Program-made: the position numbers and the translations under genes
Notes under the pieces: generated by a model
Told to the model about the DNA's origin: nothing
Databases searched by the model: none
The model's input: only the letters and a program-made list of their open reading frames with translations
Shown: piece by piece, positions 43,560 to 54,310 of the stretch
Numbering within the stretch: the stretch's first letter is position 1
Layout: each line of letters opens with the position of its first letter
Source of the DNA: Massospora cicadina
Lineage: Eukaryota > Entomophthoromycota > Entomophthoromycetes > Entomophthorales > Entomophthoraceae
DNA length: 64,000 nt
Assembly (NCBI GenBank): GCA_022478985.1
Contig: JAKSZP010018527.1
Coordinates: 1 to 64,000, forward strand
Direction: 5' to 3'

Positions 43560-43920
43560 GCTGTATTTGATAGATTTACCAATTCTGAATTATCAGATTT
43601 AGATTGGGAGTTTATCAATTAAACTGATGCTTTGTTAACAGTGATCGGCGCTGTACTGAGCCAAATAAACAAACTTGGGGACGAATATCCAGTGGCATAT
43701 GTGATCCAGACACTCTCAGCCGTTGAGAGGAACTACACTGTGACTGAGCATGAATGCCATGCAGTCATTTATGCATGCAATAAAATTTCAGGTGTGCATC
43801 CTCAGAATGCACTTTAAGGTGGTAATGGACCACTCTTCGCTGAGTTGGCTGCACAATTTAAGAGAGTCTTAAGGACGACTGGCCTGATGGGCACTTAAGC
43901 TCCAGGCTTATGATTATGAT
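43560..43920 (+). pseudogene. Gy-E RNase H
   Basis: LTVIGAVLSQINKLGDEYPV, AYVIQTLSAVERNYTVTEHE and CHAVIYACNKI (43632-43795), then after a frameshift RMHFKVVMDHSSLSWL. Matches Gy-C closely. Confidence 0.85.
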
Positions 43921-44049
43921 ATTGTCCACTGAGTGGGGGCTTTTCACCAGAAAACAGATGGCTTAAATGTGGTTGCCAATGGTCCAGTTGGTATACCCGC
44001 AGGTGGATGATCTATTCTATAGAATGGTCAAAGGAAAAATTGGGGACGA

Positions 44050-44300
44050 GTCCAAGAAATCCAAGATGCGCTTCAAAAAGTGATGGAAAACACCGAGACT
44101 ATGGATGGACAAGTATTCAAGATTTTAATGATAAGCAGTTATTATTCCCAAATCTGTCAGAAAGAGCAGTGATAGTACAAGCAGCTCACAAGGTTGTTGG
44201 GAATGGAGGCCTGAGGAAAGTGACTAGGGGAAGGGAAATTGAGATTTCAGATGAAGCCAATTGCAAAACCCCAGAGTGGGGAGGAAAGCAACAGTTTAAG
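44050..44300 (+). pseudogene. Gy-E integrase, zinc-region remnant
   Basis: FNDKQLLFPNLSERAVIVQA and AHKVVGNGGLRKV (44128-44222) correspond to the first histidines of the HHCC zinc domain (AHKAVGH in Gy-D). The Cys pair and the whole DDE core are missing; the following sequence is the antisense island. Confidence 0.65.
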
Positions 44301-44329
44301 AAGAGGCAATCAGCAAATAACTCCCAAGT

Positions 44330-45200
44330 AATCCCAATATGGTACCGGAGCTGGAAGATTAGTCCTGAGCACCTGATGATGGGCTTCATCAAGGACACTG
44401 GACATGTGAGCCATCAATGAAGAAGAGATGCTTGATGGGGGTTGCCAAACCATGCCCCCTATCAACGACATAAGTGGAAGATACCGATGGGAAGGGCCAG
44501 AGAAGAGATAGTCATGCAGAGAGCGGATTGCATCCTACAAGCGACAACTATGGGCTTCTTGGAAGCTAAAGCTGAATGAACGGTGGAACCCAGGTGAGGC
44601 TGGAAGCTTCGTGGACCAACTTCAAAGAACTTGGCCAGCAAAGTGAAGAGCATAAGTGGCAGTATCCCGATCCAGAATGTTATTAAGATCAGAGGATTCA
44701 GCGCTAGAGTCAAAGCCTCATTGACTTGAGCCCAATGTTCATCGTAGGGGAGCTCAAAGTGAATACTGTTACCAATTGTGAGCTCGAAGACCAGAACAGC
44801 AGGTTTGTAACATTGACCAAAATGGAATAGGAACTCAGGGAGCAGGTCCAGCCTGGCAAGAAACGAACAATTCAGAGCAACTGGAATAATCTCTGGAGCA
44901 TCTACAACAATGTTTGGAGCATCAATGAAAGGAGCCAAACTAGGAGAGTTTCAAAGTCCAACTCTGGAATAGTTGACAGAGGAAGAATCAGCTGAGAGTT
45001 TTTCAAAACAATAGCCTGCCTGGCTTCAGAGGTATTAGTTACCGTTTCCAGTAATTTGACGGAAGTACTAGCCACTGGCGCCAGACTAGGTGTATGAGTC
45101 CTGGAAGGACTATAAAAGAGGTTCCGCTGAGCCTCCCTACTCATCTGCTGGAAGAGACGGAGTTCTGGATCAGGCAAACTATTCAGGAGCTGCTGGTATC
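44330..45200 (-). pseudogene. Unidentified coding-like island, antisense inside Gy-E
   Basis: On the minus strand three adjoining frames read as protein-like sequence without matching any Gy-E domain: PDPELRLFQQMSREAQRNLF and ETVTNTSEARQAIVLKNSQL (45177-44960), FIDAPNIVVDAPEIIPVALN, FELPYDEHWAQVNEALTLAL (44930-44710), then SDLNNILDRDTATYALHFAG and DAIRSLHDYLFSGPSHRYLP (44700-44480). It sits where the Gy-E integrase core should be. It may be another retroposon ORF or a captured host fragment. I do not recognise the family. Confidence 0.4.
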
Positions 45201-45797
45201 ACAACTCAGAATTTGACATATGCGCTGGATGAGAGGGGGATGTTGGACTTATATGGAAGTTGACATTATGCACTCTACAATCCATTAAGCTCCAAGTTCA
45301 GCTAAATAAATCTCAAAATTAGTGAGATAAGCTCTCCAAGGGAAGAATTAGGAATGACTTGAGCCAAGAGGTTATGAAAGAAATAACAAGGGCGAATAGA
45401 AATAAGTATTCTTAATTGAGCCACAAAACAAACATTAATGGAAAGAGTCTCCTGTCTAGGATGAGGAGAAAATCAGGAAATCAAGGACGGCGGACCAAGA
45501 ATCCTGAATATGACAGCAGGTCATATACCCTGATGGGGGGAAACCTGGATCTCAGGACTAATATTGTCATGAGCAAATCGATAATCACAGCACAACAGTA
45601 GGTCATGGGGACCGCACTCTGAGAAGGCAGTAGCGAGGAGGAAGAGGAAGAACGCCATATGCTGAAGGTCATCTCAAGCAGCATTGAATATTGATGAGTG
45701 TACTCTGCTGAACCAATGAAATATTCAACCAAGTTTCTAAAGCAGTGTTCTCATGACCCAATCCTTTTCTCGCTAAAATCTAGGCAAGAGGGGGATG
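45200..45797 (+). other. Gy-E 3' tail and polypurine tract
   Basis: No domain seen. The last about 240 bp resemble the Gy-C tail (about 54990-55244), sharing ACTCTGAGAAGGCAGTAGCG-like sequence and the end AAAATCTAGGCAAG. TAGGCAAGAGGGGGATG (45781-45797) abuts the 3' LTR and serves as polypurine tract. Confidence 0.65.
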
Positions 45798-46915
45798 TGT
45801 TGGGATTTTTGCCCATATTCCCAGCCTGCTAGACTAGTCGGTATTGCTAGGGGAAAATTCCCTAAGGCAAAGTGAATTGGAAATCGGTTGGCCTGAGTTT
45901 CAGAGTAACTACGTTCAGGGGATTTTGAGATATTTGCCTTGTTGTATCTATTAGGGATCAATCTGGACAAATACTTAAGATCTCATTGGGTGGAGTTGCC
46001 AACAAAATAGGGGCATCTGATAGTGATTAACTATCAGGTGTACCAATTGTGATCATTCAGTTTTCATTACTGGCTGATTAGGAATTAAAAGCAAGTTGCG
46101 AGGCGAGTGATGCTGCCTGCAACTAGCGACTTGATCAGTTGGTGAGTGACCTGCCATAATGGGTAATAAGTCCCATTACCTAAGCAGGTCACTAGCCAAA
46201 TATGGTTGGTTCACTTGGATCGAGAGGAAAACTGAGGGACACGTTTTCTGATTCTTTCCGTTTGTCTCAAGGATGTTCAATGACAGAATCCTAGCCAGGA
46301 TGGGGAAGACCATCGCTGCTGAGATGAGGATGTGTGTTCAATGGCAATGGCTGCCATTCATCTAAGAGGTGTCAACCAAGGGTTAGACAGCCAAATTCCC
46401 TACTATATATATTCACTAGGATTTACTATAGTAAAAACATTATTTACAAGAACAGTAATATTATCCATTCAGTATATAGTTAATCTATCATCAGCTTCTA
46501 TTGTGCTGTTCTGTCTCAAGGATATTATTGCAGAGGGCAATAATTGGAAGACTCTCAGAGAGAAGAGTAAAGATCTGAGAGGGGATCTAGAGAAGAAGGA
46601 GCCACAATCAGGGATAGCTACTGACTGTGTGTTGGGCTGAAGAGATTATCACCGGGGTATCTCAGAAAAGATTGGGTGGACAAGAGCAAGGGAATAGTTC
46701 CCTACGAGTATGACTTTTTAAGTATTTAATTAGGAGTACTGGCCGATTGTTGGGCCAAAATATAATTCATACTCAACTATGGATAATAGTCTTCATACTA
46801 CTATTGATTAATAATTCATTCTATATAATGTGACAAAGTGCATGAGGAAACCAAGCCTGTGCAGTAAAAAGGTTATTAAGTTGCTTGCTGATAATAACCA
46901 GAATAATTTTTTACA
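45798..46915 (+). repeat. Gy-E 3' LTR
   Basis: 1118 bp, TGTTGGGATTT...TTTTTTACA. Homologous to 33576-34025 plus 39343-40016 and to the solo LTR 5589-6701. The open frame 46332-46640 within it mirrors the one in the 5' LTR and is not a gene. Confidence 0.93.
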
Positions 46916-47560
46916 GGGAAATACTCTCATCATGCCCACGTTCCACCTAGCAACCCCTAGCCTTACTTAAATTTTGCACCTCGCCCTTGGCCAAATTAAT
47001 CTAAACAGTATAACTTCCACTTCAGCCTCTTTTACAAAAGTTGTCAGCAGCCCAACTACTGACCTGGACTTAATTACGCTGAGTGAGAGCAATTATCCTA
47101 TTGACCTAGTCCTGGTTACACCAATTGGCAACAACCAAGCTATCAATAAAGCCCCTCTTATGATAACCAAGGACGCGGTTCTTATGGGTTAAATTGCTTT
47201 AAATGTGGTCGCTCTGACACCCTGGCATGGAGAAGCCCTAACCATCATGTTCATTATGTGCACAGGATCAATACTACCAATGAAAAGAAAGGAGCGGAGT
47301 AGAGATTTGACTCTCTGCCTCTGCTATTCCAGTCTGAATGTCCCACCTGAATCAATTGTAGTATATCGAACAGAAGCCCCTTAATACTTTGAAGGGATTT
47401 TATACCATCAAACAGTTGGTGGAGTGAATGCACAGACTTGAGAGAAAGACAAGGATGTGGCGGATGAAGGGCCTCAGGAGCAACTGAAGCCTTACGCCTG
47501 CCAAATGTTTAATCAAGCTTCCTCAGACAAGCTGGATCCAGCCAAAGATGCGCCAACCTT
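46916..47560 (+). pseudogene. Gy-D gag, second part with degenerate zinc knuckle
   Basis: Resumes after Gy-E: NTLIMPTFHLATPSL, then SITSTSASFTKVVSSPTTDL. A knuckle remnant NCFKCGRSDTLAWRSPNH lies near 47195-47250; the two Cys are present but the His and last Cys positions are Thr and Ser. It ends with KPYACQMFNQASSDKLD and is cut by Rp3, whose target duplication starts at 47549. Confidence 0.68.
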
Positions 47561-49456
47561 TTTTAGCACTAGTGGTGCCAAACCCAAAAGGGTAAGCCGC
47601 CACGCATCTTTATTTGAAAGTGGGCCAAACAAAGGGATGATTGGAAATATTAAATTTCTAATATAACACCTCAGCTAACAGCCTAAGAAGCCATATCAGA
47701 AGGCGAGGAAACTTTAGTGAAATTTTTTCCTGGTGCCCGCATTAGCTGGTGGACCACGTTGGACAGCATTGGGGTGGAAGCATCAGTGACATGGGGCATA
47801 AGGAAGTATAGTTGTGGGTTTTCTTAGTTTATGAGGCCAGCGATGTCCATAGCCTCAATGTATTGAGCAAGTTGATGCTCAGCAAAAGTGATAGAGCCAG
47901 AACACAAGTGAAAGACTTGATGCGCCAGTGGGTTTTAGGATAATTGGTGTTAAAAAGAGAAGTTTTTGCCGCGTCAATGCAAGCGTAGATTGCACCAAAG
48001 GCAAGCTCCTCAATTTCATACTTTGCTTTTTCTTCAAAATCATAGGGAAAATGGGAATGGAATACCCTCAACCAGGGGTTCCATTGCCCCATGGAGTTTC
48101 TAAAAAAGTTGAGTGTTGGCAGGGGCAGCTGCAGCCTCAACTATTAATTTATTAATTTTTTTAAAATTGGAAAACTGTTTTGAGGGCGAAAATGGTGGGG
48201 CCATGATTTGGGAGGATCAACAAAAAATTCCTTTAAAGCAAAATCTGGCTTGACATGGTATAACCATTCGTCCTCATAAATCCATTCAAGAGTCTCAAAA
48301 CGGATTAAATTCATCCAGCACTGGGCCAGCCACCGGTATTGGGGCAGTGGCAGAAGATGATTGGCTACGTGCTGTTGACCATGGCAGCTCAGCTGAAACT
48401 GTTCAGCCATCAACTCAGGATTCTGTAATCTGGTCAAATTTTTAGATTTTTTTTTAAATTCAGATTGGCTGCCGCCTTGGAAGTGGTGCCAAAATTTGCT
48501 GAGGTTGGGAGCGAAAGGATTGATCCCCATTTGAAAATTGAGCTGAAACAGCCACCAATCCAACGCTGAAGGGAGGAGCGGTGGAAGCGGAGGAGGTGGA
48601 AGCCATAGGGCACTTGCACTTCAAGTGATCAAGCTTGAAGCACAAGGGGAAAATGGCACGACCATTCTCATGTGCACCCATAATGGGTGATCAGGGGTGG
48701 ATCTGATCACTGTGCAAGGTGGAATCATGAGGTGGGTGTCATGATGAAATGGGCGGATTATTGCAAAGGTGAACAGTCCTGCCAAACAATACGCTACATT
48801 TGGAACCACAAATTGCAACATGGGTCTGCACTGTAAATGGCCAAACCCTCCATGAGCTTGTGGTGGAGGCGTTCAGTGGAAAGGTGGGAAGGCAGCCTGG
48901 TAAACTGGACCCCAAAGTGGCCTCATCTTGGAGCTGGGTTTTAATGGTTGGGAGGGAAATTTTTATAAAGTAATTGCAGCTTAGATGCTGCATTTGCATC
49001 GGCCTCAGATCGGAAACTGAGGTCAAAATACCTTTAAAGGGGTGAAAACCAATGTGGTGGCAGGTTTAAACACTGCCGTAGCCATCTCAATGATGGCCAT
49101 TCTTGCATATGGGAAAAAGTTTTCATGTTCAACCCAGAGGCCAAAATGCAAATTGCTCCGTGGGAGCACCAAAGGGCTCCAGAGCACCACTTGGGGACTT
49201 GCAAGATGATGGGCCAGAACCTGAAGGGGAACATAATGCCCAGTAGCATTAGGGGGCTAACAGAGCCAGCCCAGGTGCGCTTCAGTGGTGCCCAAAAGAC
49301 GCCAGATGGAGGCGCACCACCGACTCAAGCTGGGGCAGCAGGCGTCGATGGCATTGACATTGGTAAGCTTTAGCTTGAACGCTCAGTCAATTTTTGTACT
49401 TTTTAAAAAATCTTAAGTTGGATTCAATTTAGTTATTGAAGCAAAAGAGCCTCAGT
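47561..49456 (-). mobile_element. Rp3: ORF1-only non-LTR retroposon, minus strand, clean target duplication
   Basis: A 1.9-kb unit between gag and protease of Gy-D, flanked by a perfect 12-bp direct repeat, TGCGCCAACCTT (47549-47560 and 49457-49468). The minus-strand 3' end is CACCACTAGTGCT plus a short oligo(A), the same end as Rp1. It is homologous to Rp1 from end to end. There is no LTR, no endonuclease and no reverse transcriptase. Confidence 0.88.
47683..49360 (-). pseudogene. Rp3 ORF1/gag-like protein with CCHC knuckle
   Basis: About 559 codons from ATG at 49360 (MSMPSTPAAPA) to TAG at 47683-47685 (ending FTKVSSPSDMAS), with frameshifts. GHYVPLQVLAHHL, FFPYARMAIIEMATAVFKPA and the eroded RRM-like stretch are at 49230-48970. 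The knuckle at 48610-48651 reads FPLCFKLDHLKCKC, first Cys changed to Phe. EDEWLYHVKPDFALKEFFVD lies near 48240 and IEELAFGAIYACIDAAKTSL near 48000. The C-terminus is PHVTDASTPMLSNVVHQL. Same architecture and length as Rp1. Confidence 0.75.
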
Positions 49457-49559
49457 TGCGCCAACCTTAAAAGGATTAAACAATGGCCTTCTGGTAGACG
49501 CTATTGTTAAAGAATACCCCAAAGTTGGTGAGAGGATTATGAGTTTTCTTGAAAAAAAG

Positions 49560-50400
49560 CCCATAAATGTTCACATATTAGACTTTCAATATTCTTCTTA
49601 TTCTGAGTGCACATACTGTGACATTTTTTTGTAGCAAAAATAGAGTTTGCGCAATAATAGATACAGGCGCTCTGGTCAACGTATTTTACCAAATAGATGG
49701 CAAAGTTGATGTTAAAGCATGATGTGAACCATCAAATGGTGTATGGGACCACTGGAGCGGAAAGCACAGTCTCTGAGGGAGCCTACAGTGTATTACCTTT
49801 GCGTTTTGAGTCCATTGTTTTTGTAGCTCTGGAAATAGTGCTACCCAACAGTAAATACGACCTGCTAATTGGAACTGCTTTCCTGTGACACTTTGGTGCT
49901 GTCATTAATGTCAGAGATGACCTTTGAAATTCTGGGGCAGCGGATCCCAATTTACTTTACCTATAGTGGTGTGTAAAAGGATCAGGTGCAAATGGGTCAT
50001 ATTAATCTTGCATATAGTGATGGGATGCTTCAAGTTCGCTATTAATGACTAAAAGCAAGACTTGGCCCCTTCCCCAGCAGATAGATGAATATCAAGTGTT
50101 ATCTCTCTGAGCTGCTTGGCCTATATCATTATTCATTATGAGTTCCAAGTCAAAGTGAACATTGTGTTAGAGGTGGAAGTTCCAGATGGGCTCTAAGGGG
50201 AGGTCATTTGGCCCTATCAGCAAATGTGGCTTGAGCCTCATGTGGCTCCAGGGATTATACTCCCAGGCCATGGAGAGATAAAGGTTTTGTTGGAAAATCT
50301 CCAGAACGAACCAAAGCAAATCTGCTAACATCAAATAGTGGCGTATTTACACTTGACCCCAATTGAGAAGGTCCTTCAGGTTCACAAGTTCAGTTCATTG
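49560..50400 (+). pseudogene. Gy-D aspartic protease and linker
   Basis: AIIDTGALVNVF with DTG intact at 49660-49668, then a frameshift. EGAYSVLPLRFESIVFVALE and NSKYDLLIGTAFL (49775-49888) complete the domain. The linker has LEPHVAPGIILPGHGEIKVL (about 50230-50290) and YLHLTPIEKVLQVHKF. Confidence 0.86.
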
Positions 50401-50559
50401 GATTAATTGGTATAATTATTGAGTTGCAACCTGCATAATGACATTATTACAGCAGGAGAATTTAATAGGGCTATTAGAAGAACAAAAAGATCAAGTAATA
50501 GCTTTATTTTCATAAGAATAAGGAGATTTTTGCTATCAGTGACCACAATTTAGGGTGTG

Positions 50560-51420
50560 CTCAGGGGGGTGGTCCATAGATTGTTTTGGGGATCATCCTC
50601 CCATCAGGTCATGGCCAATATACTGAATGAGGGCAGCTGAAGATGTTGTTAACAAGGAAATTGATAAGTTGATGAAGAAAGGGATGCTCAAACCATCCAA
50701 GAGTCCATGGGCTTTGCCAATCTGATTGTAAAAAAGAAGTATGGTACCAACCGGGTGAGGATAGACTACCTGAAGCTCAACAGTATTACAAGGAAGGGCT
50801 TGTATCCCTTGCCTTAGATTATTGATGCGTTGGACCGGTTAGGAGGAGATCGCTACTTCTCAGAGATGGATTTGGTTTTGGGTTACTAAAAATAAAGTTG
50901 ACTGCGACAGAACATGAGAAATGCTGTAATCACATCCAAAGGGCTTTTTCATACAACCCACATGCTTCAAGGGCTATTTAATGCCGCAGCTACGTTCCAA
51001 CGAGCCATGGACATTATCCTCAGTGACCTGAAGCTGCAATGTGTCCTCTTATACCTCAACAGTATCAATGTTTTCTCTCTAACCTTTTCTGAGCACCTTG
51101 ATCATCTAGAAGCAGTATTCCGCCAGCTCGCTGAGGCGAACAGCAAAATAAAGCCTCAAAAATGTATTTTCTTTGAGGACCTGTTGGAATACCTGGGGTT
51201 TGTGGTATACTCCAAAGGGATGAAACCACATCCAACCAAGGTGGAGGCCATCCAAAAAATGACTACACCAAATAGTAAGTGCAACATACAGGTATTTTTG
51301 GAAAATGGTTGGCTACTACCAGCGCTTCATCTATAACTTCAGCTGTATTGGGGGTCCGCTTTTTGAGTTGTTAAAAAGGATCCCATGTTCAAATGGATGG
51401 AAATACATCAATATTCTTTT
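50560..51420 (+). pseudogene. Gy-D reverse transcriptase with altered catalytic motif
   Basis: FANLIVKKKYGTNRVRIDYL (about 50712), KGLYPLP and ALDRLGGDRYFSEMDLVLGY (50827-50888), then KGLFHTTHMLQGLFNAAATF, QRAMDIILSDLKLQCVLLYL. The catalytic box reads YLNS instead of YLDD (about 51041-51052). The thumb is KIKPQKCIFFEDLLEYLGFV. The 140-codon frame 50914-51336 is the longest piece. Confidence 0.88.
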
Positions 51421-51439
51421 GGCACACTTTGGACAGCGC

Positions 51440-51790
51440 TGATCAGTGCGCCGGTGCTACGCTTTTAAACTTTGATAAAGAGTTTATTGTTCAGATAGAT
51501 TTGTCCCTTTTAACTGTTGGGGCGGTCCTTTCTCAGAAAGAAGATGGAGGAGAGGAGCATCCCGTTGCATACTGTAGTTGAAGCCTGAACTTCCATGAGC
51601 ATAATTATACCATGACTGAGTGGGAGTGCTTAGCTGTAATTTGTGCGTATAAGCAATTTAGGGTCTACTTGCATGGGGTGAAGTTTAAAATCATAAGAGA
51701 TCACGCGTGTTACGTTGGTTGCAGAATCTCAAGGAGCCTGAAGGGCGTCTAGCCTAATAGCTCTTAAGCTGTAAGCTTATGCTTTGAGAT
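51440..51790 (+). pseudogene. Gy-D RNase H
   Basis: FIVQIDLSLLTVGAVLSQKE, DGGEEHPVAYCS (51484-51579), then frame changes and a YTMTEWECLAVICAYKQF-type block (about 51605-51660). The first acidic residue (Asp in VQIDLS) is present. Confidence 0.85.
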
Positions 51791-52029
51791 CCTCCACTGA
51801 TCAGGAGCAAAGCACCAGAACTCCAGCTGTTTATATAGATTGCCAACCATTGCCATGATGACAGATCTCAGCGATGTGATGTATGATAAGATGATCAGTG
51901 GGAAATATGATGACGAGCCGCTTAAGTGATAAAAGTGTTAAATGGGATGCGAGCAAATATCTTTTAATGGAACAGGGAACTGTTTAGGCAGATTAGCAAT
52001 TCTACGGTAAACTTTCCACGACCCTCAGC

Positions 52030-53065
52030 ATGGTCTGGTATTATTATGAGCGCACATAAGGCAGTAGGACATGTGGCATGCGCAAAGTAATGAAACTGTT
52101 GTGCCCTCAGTATTACTGGGAAAGCATGAACTTCAACATGCTCAAAAACATTTCCTGTTGCCAAAGGTGCCAAGTGGAGAAGCCGTTCCACCAGAAGACC
52201 CTGTACCAGTTAATGAAACCATATTTTGCTTGGTATATGGTCTCCTTGATGCCGTTGGCCCTCTGCCAACAGTATAATTGATACAAGTACATTCTGGTGG
52301 CTATTGACTACTTGAACAGGTGGGTTGAAATTGGGAGATACAGGATTTGGAAGTAGTCACAGTGGCCAAATTTATAATGGAAAGTATTATACAAAGACAT
52401 GGCTGCCCTCAGTTCATCTTACCAATAATGGAACCAACTTCACCTTGCACACCCTTCCAAAGTTAAATGAGCTAGTGGGCATATGCATTGTTTTGATGAC
52501 ACTATACCACCCTGAATCCAATGGAATGGTCGAACAGGTCAATGGGACAGCAGTGAAAATCCTCCAGAAGCTGAAAACCAATAGAAACACTGATTGAAGT
52601 TCCCTCATAAGTACCGTTATCAAATATAACATTAACTAACATTCCACCATGGGGAGGAGCTCCTTTCAACTGTTATATGGATGACACCCCGCTCTTTTGG
52701 CATTGCTCTATTTGTGCATAGAAGCTACTAGCGGAATGGATCCCACCATTAGTTGACTAATTTAGCTGACACTCTGATCAAGTTGCAAATGGAAGCATAC
52801 TTCTTTAGCTTGGTTAAAAAGATCAGGAATCAGGCTACTGATTGGGTATGGTGTAGCAGGTTAGCTCAGTTTCAAGAAGCTGAGATGTTATAGTTATACA
52901 ACCAGCGTGGGCTTGGGCGAAAACACAAGTTGCTCAACATTTGGATTGGTCCATTTGAAGTAATCAATAAAATAGGCATTGACACTTACACCATCAAAGA
53001 CCCAATGAGTGGTCAAATCATTAATTGCATGCATGCAAAGTTTCTCAAAATGTATAAACAATAGG
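52030..53065 (+). pseudogene. Gy-D integrase
   Basis: Zinc domain: MSAHKAVGHVAC (two His) and ISCCQRCQVEKPFHQKT (Cys pair), 52046-52205. First Asp in VSLDAVGPLPTV (about 52240). The second-Asp block is LTNNGTNFTLH, with Asn for Asp (about 52420). Glu block YHPESNGMVEQVNGTAV (about 52505-52550). C-terminal GPFEVINKIGIDTYTIKDPM (about 52945-53010) and a stop at 53063 after KFLKMYKQ. Frame changes between blocks. Confidence 0.9.
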
Positions 53066-53095
53066 AGACTTATTGTCCAGTCAAAGGTGAATTAA

Positions 53096-53648
53096 TGTTG
53101 AGATTCTGATATCACTGGATGATATGCCTTGAAGAGTTACAACAGATTAGCAATAATCTGCTGACTAGGATGTAATTACGAGTATTCAAGCACCTTAAAA
53201 TAATGTAATATTGGGATATAACAGATTATTATTGGATCGCCTATTAATAAGATGATAAGGCGATGTTAACATTCAATGAATAATATTTTAGATCGCCTCA
53301 TACTAAGGCTATAAAGAATTTAAGAATACCATCCAAAACCAATAAGAATATGGCTGAAGAGGATAGTCTAAGCCAAGGGAAGGGTATTTTCCAAAGTAGC
53401 TGATATATAATTGAGATGGAGCAATTGAAAGAAAAGGTTGTAATAGTTTTGAGAGAGTGGAACAGCAAAGAATCACTGTACTTATCAAGTGAATAAAAAT
53501 GTCATCAGGGGAATTGCTCTATATTTTATTATATTTTTAAGTGTGTTCAGAGTACCAACAATCACCAAATAATCCATCCTTTGTTCAGTAGGTTTGACCT
53601 GTGCAACCCACAAAAAGTATCCCAATGGTATCGGCCAAAATTATATCA
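53096..53648 (+). repeat. Gy-D 3' LTR
   Basis: 553 bp, TGTTGAGATTC...ATATCA; the terminal ACA has become TCA. Followed by GCATG, the target duplication. It begins only 31 bp after the integrase stop. Confidence 0.92.
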
Positions 53649-53653
53649 GCATG

Positions 53654-54310
53654 AATACTCCAAAGTCTTGTTGAGTGATGATGTAATGAATTTCACTTCT
53701 CATGTGATCCCAAGGCTGAATGAGATAATGGGAATCAGAGGAGTTATATAAGTTTCATACCAGCCAGAAATGAACGGACTATTAGAAAGAATGAACATAA
53801 TGCTGGCCTGACAGAGAGAAAAATTGGTTTCAAGAAAAACTTCCACATGAAGAACCTACTTCAGTTTGGTAACATTCACCTACAACATCAGCCACCATAC
53901 AGCAATTAGAAAAACACCGTTTGAATTACTCTATGGGCAAAGGGCTGTATTACTGCTGATTCTACATTTAACTATCTTAATAACATCAGGGATGAGTGCT
54001 GATAAATACCTACTCCAATCACCAAATATACTGATTAGAAGTTTGCAATCACAAGCATTTAATGACACTGAACCGAAAATTATGGCCAAGACAAGGGACA
54101 ACAAGTAAAAACTAGCGCTATACAATACCATGTGGGCAATGGGATAGCCTATTGCGATGTGCATGGATTTAGGAGAAAATAAGCTGGATGTGCTGGGGTA
54201 GGGTCAATTTAGAATTATTGCAAAGTTAGTGATGGACGCCTATACCATCAAGGACATTAATTATGGGCAAATAGTAAACCTGGGTCCATGCATAATACTT
54301 AAAGTATGGG
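53654..54310 (+). pseudogene. Gy-C integrase, second part
   Basis: Continues the core after Gy-D: VLLSDDVMNFTSHVIPRLNE (second Asp, about 53668), IMGIRGVI, VSYQPEMNGLLERMN (Glu block, about 53755), then LVTFTYNISHHTAIRKTPFE, LLYGQRAVLL. The C-terminal domain DLGENKLDVLG, FRIIAKLVMDAYTIKDI runs at 54165-54260. The split point falls inside a codon-level match to relatives. Confidence 0.88.

Larger units (their letters stand above)
33576..46915 (+). mobile_element. Gy-E: Ty3/gypsy element, plus strand, 5' LTR split by Ch3
   Basis: 5' LTR 33576-34025 plus 39343-40016, internal region 40017-45797, 3' LTR 45798-46915, inserted in the gag of Gy-D. The flanks are GATAA (33571-33575) and GGGAA (46916-46920), an imperfect match. 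Internal order: primer site, gag with intact CCHC, protease, RT, RNase H, the start of integrase, then an unexplained antisense coding-like island in place of the integrase core, then the tail and polypurine tract. A solo LTR of this family is in Ch1. Confidence 0.88.
31854..53648 (+). mobile_element. Gy-D: Ty3/gypsy element, plus strand, holding Gy-E, Ch3 and Rp3
   Basis: The LTRs at 31854-32404 and 53096-53648 are flanked outside by GCATG on both sides (31849-31853 and 53649-53653), a perfect 5-bp duplication across 21.8 kb. The interrupted integrase of Gy-C continues directly on each side. Internal order: primer site, gag (split by Gy-E), Rp3, protease, RT, RNase H, integrase. Without nested elements it is about 6.6 kb. 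RT and integrase active sites are mutated. Confidence 0.92.

Noticed and set aside
46916..46920. GATAA/GGGAA as target duplication of Gy-E
   Set aside because: Only 3 of 5 bases agree; not used as proof. Gy-E limits rest on LTR ends and on the resumption of Gy-D gag.
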